64,000 nucleotides of DNA from Aquimarina atlantica (GCF_000626715.1 NZ_AQRA01000007.1:248001-312000); one strand, 5' to 3'. Numbered from the stretch's first letter, positions 18,261 through 27,804 are shown. Numbers and translations are program-made. Notes: generated from the letters alone by a model not told the origin.

Positions 18261-18288
18261 AAAAAGGGAGGTTGTTATCTCCCTTTTT
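18261..18288 (+). terminator. Rho-independent terminator after the Kbp-like gene
   Basis: AAAAAGGGAG pairs with CTCCCTTTTT across an 8-base loop and is followed by T-rich sequence. Confidence 0.85.
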
Positions 18289-18335
18289 GTTTAATATGGA
18301 GTAATTAGTTTTAAAATTTGATACTCGATAATAAA

Positions 18336-19565
18336 ATGAAAATTAACATATTAGCACTGCTTTTTCTAATTCTTTTTTGTGTTATAGCCTGTAATACCAG
18401 AGAAAGTAAAGAAAAAACCAAATCTAATGATCTGGATTCTACTAACACATATGTTGGCCCTAATCATTCACATTATACACAATTTTCTGACTATAATTTT
18501 ACAACAGAACAACAATGGGACAGTTTGAATAATATGACTCATCATTTTAAACCAGCATCTGGGTATAGTATTCATAAAGATTATAAAACTTTTGGATGGC
18601 ATATATTTTCTAAAGGATCTGCTTATAAGAGTTATAATTTCTCATTATTATGGGGTGTTTCTTATTTTTCGTACATGGTTAATGCAAGAACAGGGAGCTA
18701 TGATCATATTCATCAATGGAAAACGACTGCTTTGGTAGATAGCGCAAAAGTGAATAATTGCAAGGTATTTCTCACGGTGTCTAATTTTGGAGAAAAAAGA
18801 AATGCTCAGTTTTTAAAGAATCCAAAAGCCCAAAAAACTCTTGCAGATAGTTTAAGTGTATTGTTGGATCTTAGAAAAGCAAATGGTATAAACATAGATT
18901 TTGAAGGAGTATCATCAAAAAACAAAAAAGAATTTAATCAGTTTATTGTTACATTATCAGATCGGTTGCATAAGATAAATCCTGATTATATGATTTCGGT
19001 AGCATTATATGCGGTTGATTATCATAAAGTCTTTGATATCAAAACAATTGATGCTTCTATCGATTTTTACACACTTATGGGGTATGATTATTATGGAGGG
19101 TTTAGCGAACATGCAGGACCAGTTTCTCCATTAAAAAGTAGTAAGCTTTGGGGAGATCATAGCGTTGAATCTTCTGTGAATTATTATATAAACCAAGGTG
19201 TTGAACCAGGTAAATTAATAGTAGGATTACCTTATTATGGAGGTAAGTGGAAAACTCAAAATACACCTATACCAAGTAAAGCCGAAAAATTTATTTCTCA
19301 CGATATGTATAGCACAACACAAGAATTGCTTGATACAAAAAAATATAAAATAAGTTTTGATACCATTAGCTCTACACAGTATGGTATATATGAAGAAAAA
19401 GGAGTGACAAAACAACTTTGGTTCGATGATAGCCTTTCGTTATCCTATAAATATGATTGGATTAAACATAAAAAACTAGCTGGAGTAGGAATATGGGCTT
19501 TGGGCTATGATCATGGTTATACCGAATTATGGGAACTTATGGCCAATAAGTTTGGACAACAATAA
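18336..19565 (+). CDS. GH18-like glycoside hydrolase lipoprotein
   Basis: 409 residues. Lipoprotein signal with C19 in FCVIACN, so it should be anchored in the outer or inner membrane. The barrel is GH18-like: a strand ending NGINIDFE (residues 183-190), then FYTLMGYDYYGG (the conserved Met-x-Tyr-Asp-Tyr) and a final WALGYD strand. In the DxxDxDxE motif the first and second Asp are Asn, but D188 and the catalytic acid E190 are kept, so activity is possible. Could cleave chitin-like or peptidoglycan-like sugars. The ATG at 18336 is used; an upstream TTG reading would spoil the signal peptide. Confidence 0.87.
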   Translation: MKINILALLFLILFCVIACNTRESKEKTKSNDLDSTNTYVGPNHSHYTQFSDYNFTTEQQWDSLNNMTHHFKPASGYSIHKDYKTFGWHIFSKGSAYKSYNFSLLWGVSYFSYMVNARTGSYDHIHQWKTTALVDSAKVNNCKVFLTVSNFGEKRNAQFLKNPKAQKTLADSLSVLLDLRKANGINIDFEGVSSKNKKEFNQFIVTLSDRLHKINPDYMISVALYAVDYHKVFDIKTIDASIDFYTLMGYDYYGGFSEHAGPVSPLKSSKLWGDHSVESSVNYYINQGVEPGKLIVGLPYYGGKWKTQNTPIPSKAEKFISHDMYSTTQELLDTKKYKISFDTISSTQYGIYEEKGVTKQLWFDDSLSLSYKYDWIKHKKLAGVGIWALGYDHGYTELWELMANKFGQQ

Positions 19566-19595
19566 TAGATAAAACCCTATTTTTTTGATCTTAAT

Positions 19596-21341
19596 TTATT
19601 TCAAAACTCGGTATATTGGGTACCTCATATGTGCTTTTTCATAATTATTAGAGTGTTTATGTATCCAATCTAGTTGCGCATACCAGTTATTAGCAAAAGC
19701 TGTATCTTTTTTCTTATCCTGAAACTGCACTCTTAATTCGTTATTGTTATTTAATAATTCTGCAGCTTTATCTTCCCATACATAAGGAGAAAACCCTTCT
19801 TTCTGTTGTAAAATAGCATCAAAAAAATTCCAATTAAAGAAAGAATCTGGAGCTTCTGGTTCTAAAGTTTCTATAAGATATCTAAATGCTTTTTGATCTG
19901 TTTTAACAATGAGATCTCCTTTTTTAAAAACAACTTTCTCAATATCCTTTTTAATCGAAACACCGTAGTGTAAATAATGTCCCTCATAAGGTGATGTTCT
20001 GGTCTTATAATCTTTAATATGATATACTTCGACAGTAATTGTAGAATCTTTTTCTAGCGGTTTAAATTCTACATGATTCAGGGTTAATAACTCAATCACT
20101 CTCCATCGGCCCCTAGGAATAATATAGGCCTGCGGAATACTAATTTTGGTGGTAGAAGTAAAATAGTTTTTATAGGTTATTTCTTTTGTGTAAGGCTTAT
20201 CCCGATCATATTTTAATCGCTTTGCTCCTGTAATCTCACTATCTATATATTCTCCTTCATATCCTTTAAAATCAAAAGTAGTAACCTTCGTAGTATCTAC
20301 TTTCCAATGTATTGGATATGCTTTTTGTTTAGCTTGTTTGGCAAAGGTTTTTTCTCGTAATGAACGAATTTTAACACCATCTTTTTCTGTGATTTCAATC
20401 ATAGATTTCATAAGTTCATAAGTGCCTTCAACTCTTGGCTTGTAGGGTTTTAACATGTGTGTTTCTACCATCATCCCCAAAGTATTCCATAAGGTTGTAT
20501 ATCCGGTAGAATAACGAGGAGAATCCATAAACTGAGTCCAGCCTTTTTCGGGAGTAGTTCCCCATACATTTACATAAGGTGTAATATCCCATTTTTTCGC
20601 TTCGAGTGATGCCTCTAGTTGTGGATGCATTTCTTTATGCAAATACTCTCCTAATTCACCACCTAATTTATTGTGTTGAGTAAATAAATGAGTAAGTGTA
20701 TATTGATAATCTGCACCGTTACTTACATGATTATCAATAAAAACATCAGGTTTTGTTACATGAAATATTTTAGCAAAAGTTTGCGCATTTTTAGTGTCAT
20801 TTTTTATAAAGTCTCGATTCAAATCATAATTACGTGCATTACCTCTAAAACCATATGCTTTAGGGCCATTTTGATTGGTTCTCGTTCCCGAATTTCGATT
20901 TAAGGCTCCTCCAATATTATATATAGGAATCGTCACTAAAACTGTAGCTGTAGGAGCATTAATTTTACCTTGGGCAATATCTCTAAACAATAACATTGTA
21001 GCATCAATACCATCACTTTCGCCAGGATGAATCCCATTATTAATTAAAAGCACGCGTTTTGTTTCTCTAATTTTTTCAAAATCAAAAACAGCATCAGGAT
21101 TTAGTGTCACGATATGTAGTGGATTTCCACTATCTGTCATTCCGATTTCCTGTATATGAATTGAAGGGTAGGCCTCTGCCAAATTTTTATAGAACGCAAT
21201 AACTTCTGGATATGTCGGAGTTTCGGTTCCATTACTTTTTTCAAAGACAGTAGTGAAATCAAAATCCTGAGAATTTTGCTTTTCAGAAGTATTACAAGAA
21301 ATAATGCTTAGAAAGCTAACAATGAGAGTAATTTTTCGCAT
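19596..21341 (-). CDS. M14-family metallocarboxypeptidase lipoprotein
   Basis: 581 residues. Lipoprotein signal with C16 (LSIISCN). Zinc ligands H105 and E108 in HPGES and H205 in NHVSNG, the conserved RNYDLNRDF at about 170-178 and the catalytic Glu E293 in MVETHM identify a zinc carboxypeptidase. The C-terminal half (about 330-581) is a further beta-rich region whose function I cannot name. Likely a surface or periplasmic peptidase. Convergent with the GH18-like gene. Confidence 0.92.
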   Translation of the reverse strand: MRKITLIVSFLSIISCNTSEKQNSQDFDFTTVFEKSNGTETPTYPEVIAFYKNLAEAYPSIHIQEIGMTDSGNPLHIVTLNPDAVFDFEKIRETKRVLLINNGIHPGESDGIDATMLLFRDIAQGKINAPTATVLVTIPIYNIGGALNRNSGTRTNQNGPKAYGFRGNARNYDLNRDFIKNDTKNAQTFAKIFHVTKPDVFIDNHVSNGADYQYTLTHLFTQHNKLGGELGEYLHKEMHPQLEASLEAKKWDITPYVNVWGTTPEKGWTQFMDSPRYSTGYTTLWNTLGMMVETHMLKPYKPRVEGTYELMKSMIEITEKDGVKIRSLREKTFAKQAKQKAYPIHWKVDTTKVTTFDFKGYEGEYIDSEITGAKRLKYDRDKPYTKEITYKNYFTSTTKISIPQAYIIPRGRWRVIELLTLNHVEFKPLEKDSTITVEVYHIKDYKTRTSPYEGHYLHYGVSIKKDIEKVVFKKGDLIVKTDQKAFRYLIETLEPEAPDSFFNWNFFDAILQQKEGFSPYVWEDKAAELLNNNNELRVQFQDKKKDTAFANNWYAQLDWIHKHSNNYEKAHMRYPIYRVLK

Positions 21342-21451
21342 CTGTATTGTATATAAAGAAGGCTAAATATACTAAAGATTTCAAGTTTTAAAATTCTATG
21401 TAAGTATTTAGTATAATTTTATGAGATATGTGATTATGAACCCTGTTTTAC

Positions 21452-21481
21452 TTGTAGGGCTATAAAATAACTGTATTTTTG
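21452..21481 (+). promoter_or_regulatory. Complete Bacteroidota-type promoter of the SulP gene
   Basis: TTG at 21452-21454, 19 bases, then TATTTTTG at 21474-21481. This matches the -33/-7 pattern and spacing known for Bacteroidota. Leader of about 17 bases to the ATG at 21503. Confidence 0.7.
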
Positions 21482-21502
21482 CACCCTCAAAATATCACAA
21501 CT

Positions 21503-23344
21503 ATGACTGAGTTTGTAAGAAAAAGAGTAGCGAATGCTAAAAATGATATTTTATCTGGGTTAACGGTAGCATTAGCTTTGGTTCCCGAAGCCGTTGCCTT
21601 TGCCTTTGTAGCCGGGGTAGATCCATTAGTAGGGTTATATGCTGCGTTTATGATTGGGTTGATCACTTCTGTTTTTGGAGGTCGCCCTGGTATGATTTCT
21701 GGTGCTACAGGAGCATTAGCAGTTGTTATGGTTACCCTTGTTGCAGAAGGAAATGAAATGGGAGCTCCCGGAGAAGAATTAGGATTATACTATCTTTTTG
21801 CAACTGTTATCCTTATGGGGATTATACAGATGTTTGCCGGAGCTTTTAAGCTGGGTAAATTTGTACGTTTGATCCCGCATCCCGTAATGATGGGATTTGT
21901 AAATGGTTTGGCAATTGTGATCTTCCTTTCGCAATTAGGAATGTTTAAAGAAGTTGAGAAGGATGTATTTAATAATAACAAGTATGTCACAGAATCTCTT
22001 GAGGAAAAATTTGAAATTAGAGCAGATAATATTGTATATGATATAACGACAAATAAGGCTTTGTTTAGTTTTGAAAACAATAGGCTGTCTGATATCGATT
22101 CTAAGGAAGGGAAATATATGGTGTATGAGGGGCAGGTTTTTGACCTCAATACCAAAGAAGTAGTCTTTAACTATAAAGATAATGTGATTTATAGTATTGC
22201 AAAAAAAGGGAAAGCAAAATCCTGGCTGCCTAAAAATGAACTGTTATTAATGTTAGGATTAGTATTGCTTACAATATTGATCATGTGGGGATTGCCTAAA
22301 TTAACAAATAAACTTCCAGAAGCATTATTGGCAATTATTGTAGTTTCTGCTATAGTGATTATAGGAAAATTGGATGTAGCTACTGTAGGTAGTTTTATTA
22401 GGGATGGAGGAGGAGAAGGCCTTAAAGGAGGTTTGCCACAGTTTCAGATCGATATTTTTAAGAAGATCCCATTTACCTGGGAGACATTTCGTTTTATAGC
22501 ACCGTATTCAATAATTCTTGCTGCAATTGGATTAATAGAGTCATTAATGACTTTAAATTTGATTGATGAATTAACCGAAACCAGAGGTAATTCGAACAGA
22601 GAATGTATGGCCCAGGGAGGCGCCAATATCATTACTGGACTTTTTGGCGGAATGGGAGGTTGCGCAATGATTGGTCAATCAATTATTAATATTAAAGGTG
22701 GTGGACGAACACGACTTTCTGGTATTGTTGCTGCAGTAACATTATTGTTATTTATATTATTCGCTTCGGGGTTGATTGAGCAAGTTCCTATCGCTGCATT
22801 GGTTGGAGTAATGTTTATGGTAGTTATAGGAACCTTTGCGTGGTCTAGTTTTAGAATCCTTAATAAAATTCCATTGGCAGATGCCATTGTACTGATCGCA
22901 GTGTCTTCATTAACGGTATTTTTCGATTTGGCAATAGCAGTAATCGCAGGTGTTATTATGTCTGCCCTGGTATTTGCCTGGGAAAATGCAAGACGTATTA
23001 GAGCAAGAAAACATATCCTCGAAGATGGTACCAAAGTTTATGAAATATGGGGACCACTTTTCTTCGGAAGTATCCAGGCATTTAATAACAAATTTGATGT
23101 CGCAAATGATCCCGAAAATGTAGAGATTGATTTTATAGAATCTCGTGTTAGTGATCATTCGGCATTAGAAGCTATTTTTAATCTTGTGGGAAAATATGAA
23201 GATGCAGGAAAGAAAGTAAAAATTAAACATCTTAGTGAAGAGTGCCAGGCTCTTATGATAAAGGCTTCTCCTAGATTAGCTAGTGTTATAGAGCATGATA
23301 TCGATGATCCGAGGTATCATGTAATGGCAGAAACAATGGAGTAA
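21503..23344 (+). CDS. SulP/SLC26 family anion transporter with STAS domain
   Basis: 613 residues, longer than most bacterial SulP. The start of the membrane domain is typical: GLTVALALVPEAVAFAFVAG, then GGRPGMISGATGALAVVM. A C-terminal STAS domain covers about 500-610. Between the membrane helices ending at about 148 and restarting at about 245 there is a hydrophilic insertion. In it two similar segments occur, VYDITTNKALFSFENNRLSDI and VFDLNTKEVVFNYKDNVIYSI (first at about 178-198, second at about 212-232). Substrate may be sulfate, bicarbonate or another anion; the sequence does not decide. An upstream TTG is rejected because it lies inside the promoter. Confidence 0.93.
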   Translation: MTEFVRKRVANAKNDILSGLTVALALVPEAVAFAFVAGVDPLVGLYAAFMIGLITSVFGGRPGMISGATGALAVVMVTLVAEGNEMGAPGEELGLYYLFATVILMGIIQMFAGAFKLGKFVRLIPHPVMMGFVNGLAIVIFLSQLGMFKEVEKDVFNNNKYVTESLEEKFEIRADNIVYDITTNKALFSFENNRLSDIDSKEGKYMVYEGQVFDLNTKEVVFNYKDNVIYSIAKKGKAKSWLPKNELLLMLGLVLLTILIMWGLPKLTNKLPEALLAIIVVSAIVIIGKLDVATVGSFIRDGGGEGLKGGLPQFQIDIFKKIPFTWETFRFIAPYSIILAAIGLIESLMTLNLIDELTETRGNSNRECMAQGGANIITGLFGGMGGCAMIGQSIINIKGGGRTRLSGIVAAVTLLLFILFASGLIEQVPIAALVGVMFMVVIGTFAWSSFRILNKIPLADAIVLIAVSSLTVFFDLAIAVIAGVIMSALVFAWENARRIRARKHILEDGTKVYEIWGPLFFGSIQAFNNKFDVANDPENVEIDFIESRVSDHSALEAIFNLVGKYEDAGKKVKIKHLSEECQALMIKASPRLASVIEHDIDDPRYHVMAETME

Positions 23345-23390
23345 AATGTTGGTTTCTTACTAACAGAAAAAAAAGATAAATTAGTAAATG

Positions 23391-23430
23391 AAAACAGGGG
23401 TATGATTTTTAAATCATACCCCTGTTTTTT
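23391..23430. terminator. Bidirectional terminator
   Basis: 18-bp inverted repeat (AAAACAGGGGTATGATTT and its complement) around two central bases, with A- and T-runs at the ends. It sits between the convergent SulP and lipoprotein genes. Confidence 0.85.
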
Positions 23431-23475
23431 ATTCATATACAAATTGGTGTCTTTGTAGACACAATGATCTGTTTT

Positions 23476-24624
23476 TTAATTACTTGGAGTAATTTCTGCT
23501 TTGCTAATCATGTAAATGTTAGCACTTAGAGGCTTGTCAATTTCAAAACTGTGAGCTGTCGTAGAAGCATCAAATTGTTTAGAATATTCGCTAGTAATGC
23601 TAGTCTTAGAACCTCCATAACCAAAACTTAGTCCACACATCTCATAACCTGTGTTTAATTGATACTCAATTTTTAACTTCGTATCACTTATTGATGATAT
23701 ATTTATGTGTCCTACATCAGAACTGTTTGTAATATCACATCCATCAGGGTTAATAAGAAGTTCTATGTCAACTCCTTCGTCACCTTTACTATTGATAAAA
23801 GTATGAGCTAGGAAAGTAGTAAAAACATTGTCTTCGCAAAATCCACAAGCGGCATGAAATCCATATGCTTGGATACACTCAACTTTACATTCTTGTTTGC
23901 AATAGCTAAATGATCTTACCCAGTCACCATAATAAACACAACTCCACCATCCGTAGTAGCTATATTGCTGATCTAAAGTTTTGTCATAAGCAAAAGATGT
24001 ATAGTAACAACGACTATCTTTGTTGTATACTTTAGAATATGCTACGATTTCAAAACAATCAAGATCTATTGATGATAATGGAATAACATAAGTAGCTTTT
24101 TTCATCCCCCCGTAGTAATAAGGAAAAGCTTTGTAATTAAATTTACGAAGATTAGGAAACCCATTAGAGTAGAAAGGTATATTTTCTTTCGCCCCTATAT
24201 AGAGGTACACTTTCTTCATAAGGTTACGGTCGTTAGCCTCAAAATTTAAGTATAGATTTTCACCATCATTAGATACGGTAACGCTACCAACTTCTAGTTT
24301 TCTGGTTCCAACTAATAGTGGCATAGTAGTAGTTTCACCACAAGCTTCAACATCAACGTCTGATGGTGTAAGTAATGTATAGTTACAATGTCTGTAGCTT
24401 TTAGAATTAATATCTGTTGTAAGGATAGGTTCTTCTTCTTCTAATTGTAATTCATCTTCTATTCCTTCAGAACCATCATTTTTAATAAAATCTGGCTCAA
24501 TAGCAGTTTTTTCAGATTCAACAATAACTTCATTTTCAATAACTTCATTTTCGTCTTTACTACAAGAAGAAAAAATTAAAAATAAAGCAATGAACCAATA
24601 CCCCAATGCGTAATTTGTTTTCAT
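23476..24624 (-). CDS. Cys-rich lipoprotein of unknown function
   Basis: 382 residues. Lipoprotein signal ending in FSSCSKDENE (C21), followed by an acidic Glu/Asp-rich linker to about residue 75. The rest is beta-rich with many Cys. The cluster between about 225 and 260 includes YCKQECKVEC and ACGFCED. The acid-rich stretch right after the lipidated Cys is the kind of signal seen in surface-exposed lipoproteins of Bacteroidota, so a surface location is possible. I do not recognise the domain. Confidence 0.75.
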   Translation of the reverse strand: MKTNYALGYWFIALFLIFSSCSKDENEVIENEVIVESEKTAIEPDFIKNDGSEGIEDELQLEEEEPILTTDINSKSYRHCNYTLLTPSDVDVEACGETTTMPLLVGTRKLEVGSVTVSNDGENLYLNFEANDRNLMKKVYLYIGAKENIPFYSNGFPNLRKFNYKAFPYYYGGMKKATYVIPLSSIDLDCFEIVAYSKVYNKDSRCYYTSFAYDKTLDQQYSYYGWWSCVYYGDWVRSFSYCKQECKVECIQAYGFHAACGFCEDNVFTTFLAHTFINSKGDEGVDIELLINPDGCDITNSSDVGHINISSISDTKLKIEYQLNTGYEMCGLSFGYGGSKTSITSEYSKQFDASTTAHSFEIDKPLSANIYMISKAEITPSN

Positions 24625-24938
24625 ATAAAGTGTTTTTAATTAATTAGTGCGGCAAAACTAACAAAAAAGTGTATTTCTGAGGCTAAAAAAATTAAATAAA
24701 TAAATAGAATTTTTATTGTATATTACTGAAAATTAAATAAATAGGTTTATTCTTACAAGTAGGTTTTATAGATTTTGATGAAGTGCAAAATTAATCGTTA
24801 GAAGTATGTGTTTTAGGGGAAATTTCTCCTAAATAATTTTGTTGTTTACTAAAAATGTATCGTTTAGAATAAATTTTAATTATTCGAATTCTATAAATAA
24901 AACTTATATTTCGGTTATAAAATCGAATTAAGTACTGC
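24625..24938. other. 314-bp intergenic region, no gene seen
   Basis: AT-rich. Upstream of the Lgt-like gene there is TATATTTC at about 24904, one base off TAnnTTTG, which may be its promoter. No hairpin with a T-run and no credible short frame was found. Confidence 0.5.
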
Positions 24939-25679
24939 ATGGATATCCCTTTTGAACCTATTGTCTTTGGCTATAAAGTGAATATCCATTTGATTTTAGA
25001 ATACACAGCTTTCTTTATTGGATTTCGATATTATGTATATCTCAAAAAACGTACTCAGGATCCCATTTCATCATCTAATAGGTTATCTATAATCATTGGG
25101 GCGGTATTTGGAGCTTTTTTTGGGTCTCGGTTTTTTGGTTTTTTAGAACATCCGGCTTTTTCTTTCGACCCAGAATATGTAGTTCGGCTATTAAGTATAA
25201 AAACTATAATGGGTGGTCTTTTTGGAGGTTTACTAGGAGTAGAGTTGGCAAAAAAAATAATCGGCGAGAAGCACTCTTCGGGTGATTTATTTACGTTTCC
25301 TATTATATTGGGAATTATCATAGGGAGAATAGGCTGTTTTTTAGCTGGAGTTAAAGAATTTACATATGGTAAGCAAACTACTTCATTTCTAGGAATGGAT
25401 TTAGGAGATGGTCTTTATAGATACCCAATAGCATTATTTGAAGTCGTTTTTCTATTGGTTTTGTGGAGAATTCTGAAGTATTTTCAAACAAAATCCGAAA
25501 TGGAGAGCGGGTTACTGTTTAAGTATTTCATGATTTCTTATTTTTTATTTAGGTTTTGTATTGAATTTCTGAAACCTAATACTTTTTTTGTGCTAGGCCT
25601 TAGTAGTATTCAGTATTTATGTATCTTATGCATGATTTATTATCAAAAAACCATTCGAAACCTTTTACATGCCCACTAG
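24939..25679 (+). CDS. Lgt-like integral membrane protein lacking key Lgt residues
   Basis: 246 residues, about seven membrane helices, clearly related to prolipoprotein diacylglyceryl transferase: MGGLFGGLLGV at 91-101, GRIGCFLAG at 129-137, RYPIALFE at 161-168 and RFCIEFLKP at 205-213. In E. coli Lgt the corresponding places read HGG and GRIGNF. Here the His is Met91 and the Asn is Cys133, while the arginines R130 and R205 and E209 remain. It is therefore unlikely to be the housekeeping Lgt. The stop overlaps the start of the radical SAM gene by 11 bases, so the two are translated together. A role in handling a diacylglyceryl lipid is inferred. Confidence 0.85.
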   Translation: MDIPFEPIVFGYKVNIHLILEYTAFFIGFRYYVYLKKRTQDPISSSNRLSIIIGAVFGAFFGSRFFGFLEHPAFSFDPEYVVRLLSIKTIMGGLFGGLLGVELAKKIIGEKHSSGDLFTFPIILGIIIGRIGCFLAGVKEFTYGKQTTSFLGMDLGDGLYRYPIALFEVVFLLVLWRILKYFQTKSEMESGLLFKYFMISYFLFRFCIEFLKPNTFFVLGLSSIQYLCILCMIYYQKTIRNLLHAH

Positions 25680-27063
25680 AAATTATACGTATTACGATTT
25701 TACATTAAGTTTATGTCCTACTTGTCTAAAAAGGATTGAAGCCAAAATTGTTTTTGAAGAAGATAAAGTATTTATGCTTAAGCGATGTCCAGAGCATGGT
25801 AGATCAAAAGTTTTGATTGCAGATGATATAGCCTATTATAAGAACATTAGAAATTATAATAAACCTTCTGAGTTTCCTTATAAATTTAATACAGCTACAG
25901 ATTACGGATGTCCTTATGATTGTGGATTATGCCCTGATCATGAGCAGCATTCGTGTTTGTCGATTATCGAAGTAACAGATCGGTGTAATTTGACTTGTCC
26001 TACCTGTTATGCTTCTTCATCCCCACATTATGGAAGGCATCGATCACTAGATGAAATAAAGAAGATGCTGGATACCATAGTTAAAAACGAAAAAGAACCA
26101 GATGTGGTGCAAATAAGTGGGGGAGAACCTACAATACACCCTCAGTTTTTCGAAATTATAGACTATGCTAAACAATTGCCCATCCGACATCTAATGGTAA
26201 ATACGAACGGAATACGTATTGCCAAGGATATTAAATTCACCCAGAAGTTAGCAAGCTATATGCCGGATTTCGAAATTTATCTTCAGTTTGATGCATTAGA
26301 CGCCGAAGTTTTGCAAAAATTGAGAGGAGAGGACCTTACCAAAATTAGAAAACAAGCAATAGATAACTTAAATAGTGTAAATCTATCGACTACTCTGGTG
26401 GTGACTTTAGAAAAAGGATTAAATGATGCTCTAATTGGCGATATACTAACATTTGCTACACAACAAAGATGTGTGAGAGGTGTTACATTTCAGCCCACTC
26501 AAATAGCAGGTCGATTAGAAGATTTTGATGCTCAAACCGATAGAATTACATTGACCGAAGTACGAAGAAAGATTTTAGAACAATTTCCTGTTTTTGAATC
26601 CGATGATCTTATCCCTGTACCTTGTAATCCAGATGCCTTGGTTATGGGATATGCTTTAAAAAATGAAGATGGAATCCTACCTCTTACCCGATATATTAAT
26701 CCAGCAGATTTGTTGGATAATGGTAAAAATACAATTGTATATGAGCAGGACGAAGCATTACATGGTAAAGTCCTGGAGCTATTTAGTACCGGAAATTCTG
26801 TAGAAACAGCTTCAGAAAATCTAAAATCTATAATGTGCTGTTTACCAGAAATCGATGCTCCCGATTTGGGATATGATAATCTGTTTAGAATTATAATTAT
26901 GCAATTTATTGATGCTCATAATTTTGATGTACGAGCGATTAAAAAGTCTTGTGTGCATATTGTAAATAAGGATTACAAAATTATTCCTTTTGAAACGATG
27001 AATTTATTTTACAGAGATGATAAGCAGGAGTATTTAGAACGATTAAGAAAAGAAACGATATGA
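25669..27063 (+). CDS. Radical SAM enzyme with extra Cys clusters, Tes/MJ0619-like
   Basis: 464 residues. Radical SAM motif C106, C110, C113 (RCNLTCPTC) and GGEP at 145-148. The N-terminus has C16, C19, C40, H43 (CPTC and CPEHG), a likely rubredoxin-like or zinc site, then C81, C85, C88 and C96 in GCPYDCGLCPDHEQHSC. More Cys occur near 306 and in a CC pair near 389. This layout is, from memory, that of archaeal Tes and MJ0619, which couple or methylate unactivated alkyl or pterin carbons. Fused by overlap to an Lgt-like gene, it may modify a lipid or lipid-linked group. Exact chemistry is not decided by sequence. Confidence 0.85.
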   Translation: MPTRNYTYYDFTLSLCPTCLKRIEAKIVFEEDKVFMLKRCPEHGRSKVLIADDIAYYKNIRNYNKPSEFPYKFNTATDYGCPYDCGLCPDHEQHSCLSIIEVTDRCNLTCPTCYASSSPHYGRHRSLDEIKKMLDTIVKNEKEPDVVQISGGEPTIHPQFFEIIDYAKQLPIRHLMVNTNGIRIAKDIKFTQKLASYMPDFEIYLQFDALDAEVLQKLRGEDLTKIRKQAIDNLNSVNLSTTLVVTLEKGLNDALIGDILTFATQQRCVRGVTFQPTQIAGRLEDFDAQTDRITLTEVRRKILEQFPVFESDDLIPVPCNPDALVMGYALKNEDGILPLTRYINPADLLDNGKNTIVYEQDEALHGKVLELFSTGNSVETASENLKSIMCCLPEIDAPDLGYDNLFRIIIMQFIDAHNFDVRAIKKSCVHIVNKDYKIIPFETMNLFYRDDKQEYLERLRKETI

Positions 27064-27278
27064 TTGCAAATACCATTTTTTTAGAAGTAGGTAACCTCGA
27101 TGGATTAGTGTATTTAATTCTTTTAATCCTCTTAGGCCCTCCGATATTTCTTTCGATTATAGGCCTGATCTTATTTAAAACTAAAAACCGAAAAGCAGGA
27201 AAAATTTTCTTTATCCTTGCTGGGGTATACCTTGTTGTAGGATTAGGAATCTGTGGAGCTCTTATGGCTGGGTTTTAA
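27060..27278 (+). CDS. Small two-helix membrane protein of the radical SAM unit
   Basis: 72 residues with two membrane helices (about 14-38 and 48-70) joined by a basic loop KTKNRKAGK. The ATG overlaps the TGA of the radical SAM gene (ATGA), so the three genes form one translationally coupled unit. No family recognised. It may be a membrane anchor or partner for the enzyme. Confidence 0.7.
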   Translation: MIANTIFLEVGNLDGLVYLILLILLGPPIFLSIIGLILFKTKNRKAGKIFFILAGVYLVVGLGICGALMAGF

Positions 27279-27501
27279 GATGAAACTGTTATAAGTAATT
27301 GTATAACAAAACGACCTATAGTAAGCTTATGTTTGTTTATTAGAAACGATTTCTTAGATTATAATTAAATCGCTTCGTTTTTAGAAACACGACCCATAGT
27401 GGTAAGTGAATTAGAAAATATTAGTTTACCATTTGATTTACAAAACCTTATTAATGTTTTTATAAGTTCGTATATCATCAATACTAAAGATAGAAATCAT
27501 A

Positions 27502-27804
27502 CTAAAAACGACTTCTTCTTTTTCCAAAATAGCCTCCTTTTATTTTTTCGGTATATGTTTTTGTAGCTTTAGTGGTATCTGTCGAGTTTGCAGAATTGTT
27601 AGCACCAGATTTTTTCTTCTTTTTAGAAGAAATTTCTGCTTCCTTTTGAGTTAACCGTTCTATTACTTCAGAAATATCCTCAGTAGAAGCATCTTCGATG
27701 TTTTGAGAGACTTGTTTTTTTCCTACCCTGTAGGAATTAAACTTTTCTTTTCGAGTTTTTAGAATTGCCTTTAGTTCAGGGTTTGGTAGATTAAGTAGCG
27801 TCAT
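27502..27804 (-). CDS. Lys-rich protein of unknown function
   Basis: 100 residues, predicted mostly helical then disordered, with a Lys/Ser/Thr-rich tail ending FGKRRSRF. No recognised domain. The frame begins with a plausible ATG and it lacks the low-complexity hydrophobic character of shadow frames. The stretch 27279-27501 before it holds nothing I can name. Confidence 0.45.
   Translation of the reverse strand: MTLLNLPNPELKAILKTRKEKFNSYRVGKKQVSQNIEDASTEDISEVIERLTQKEAEISSKKKKKSGANNSANSTDTTKATKTYTEKIKGGYFGKRRSRF

Noticed and set aside
27279..27501. Possible small gene or RNA in the gap after the radical SAM unit
   Set aside because: Only weak short repeats such as acgacc(t/c)atag were seen; no start codon with credible frame, promoter match or terminator.
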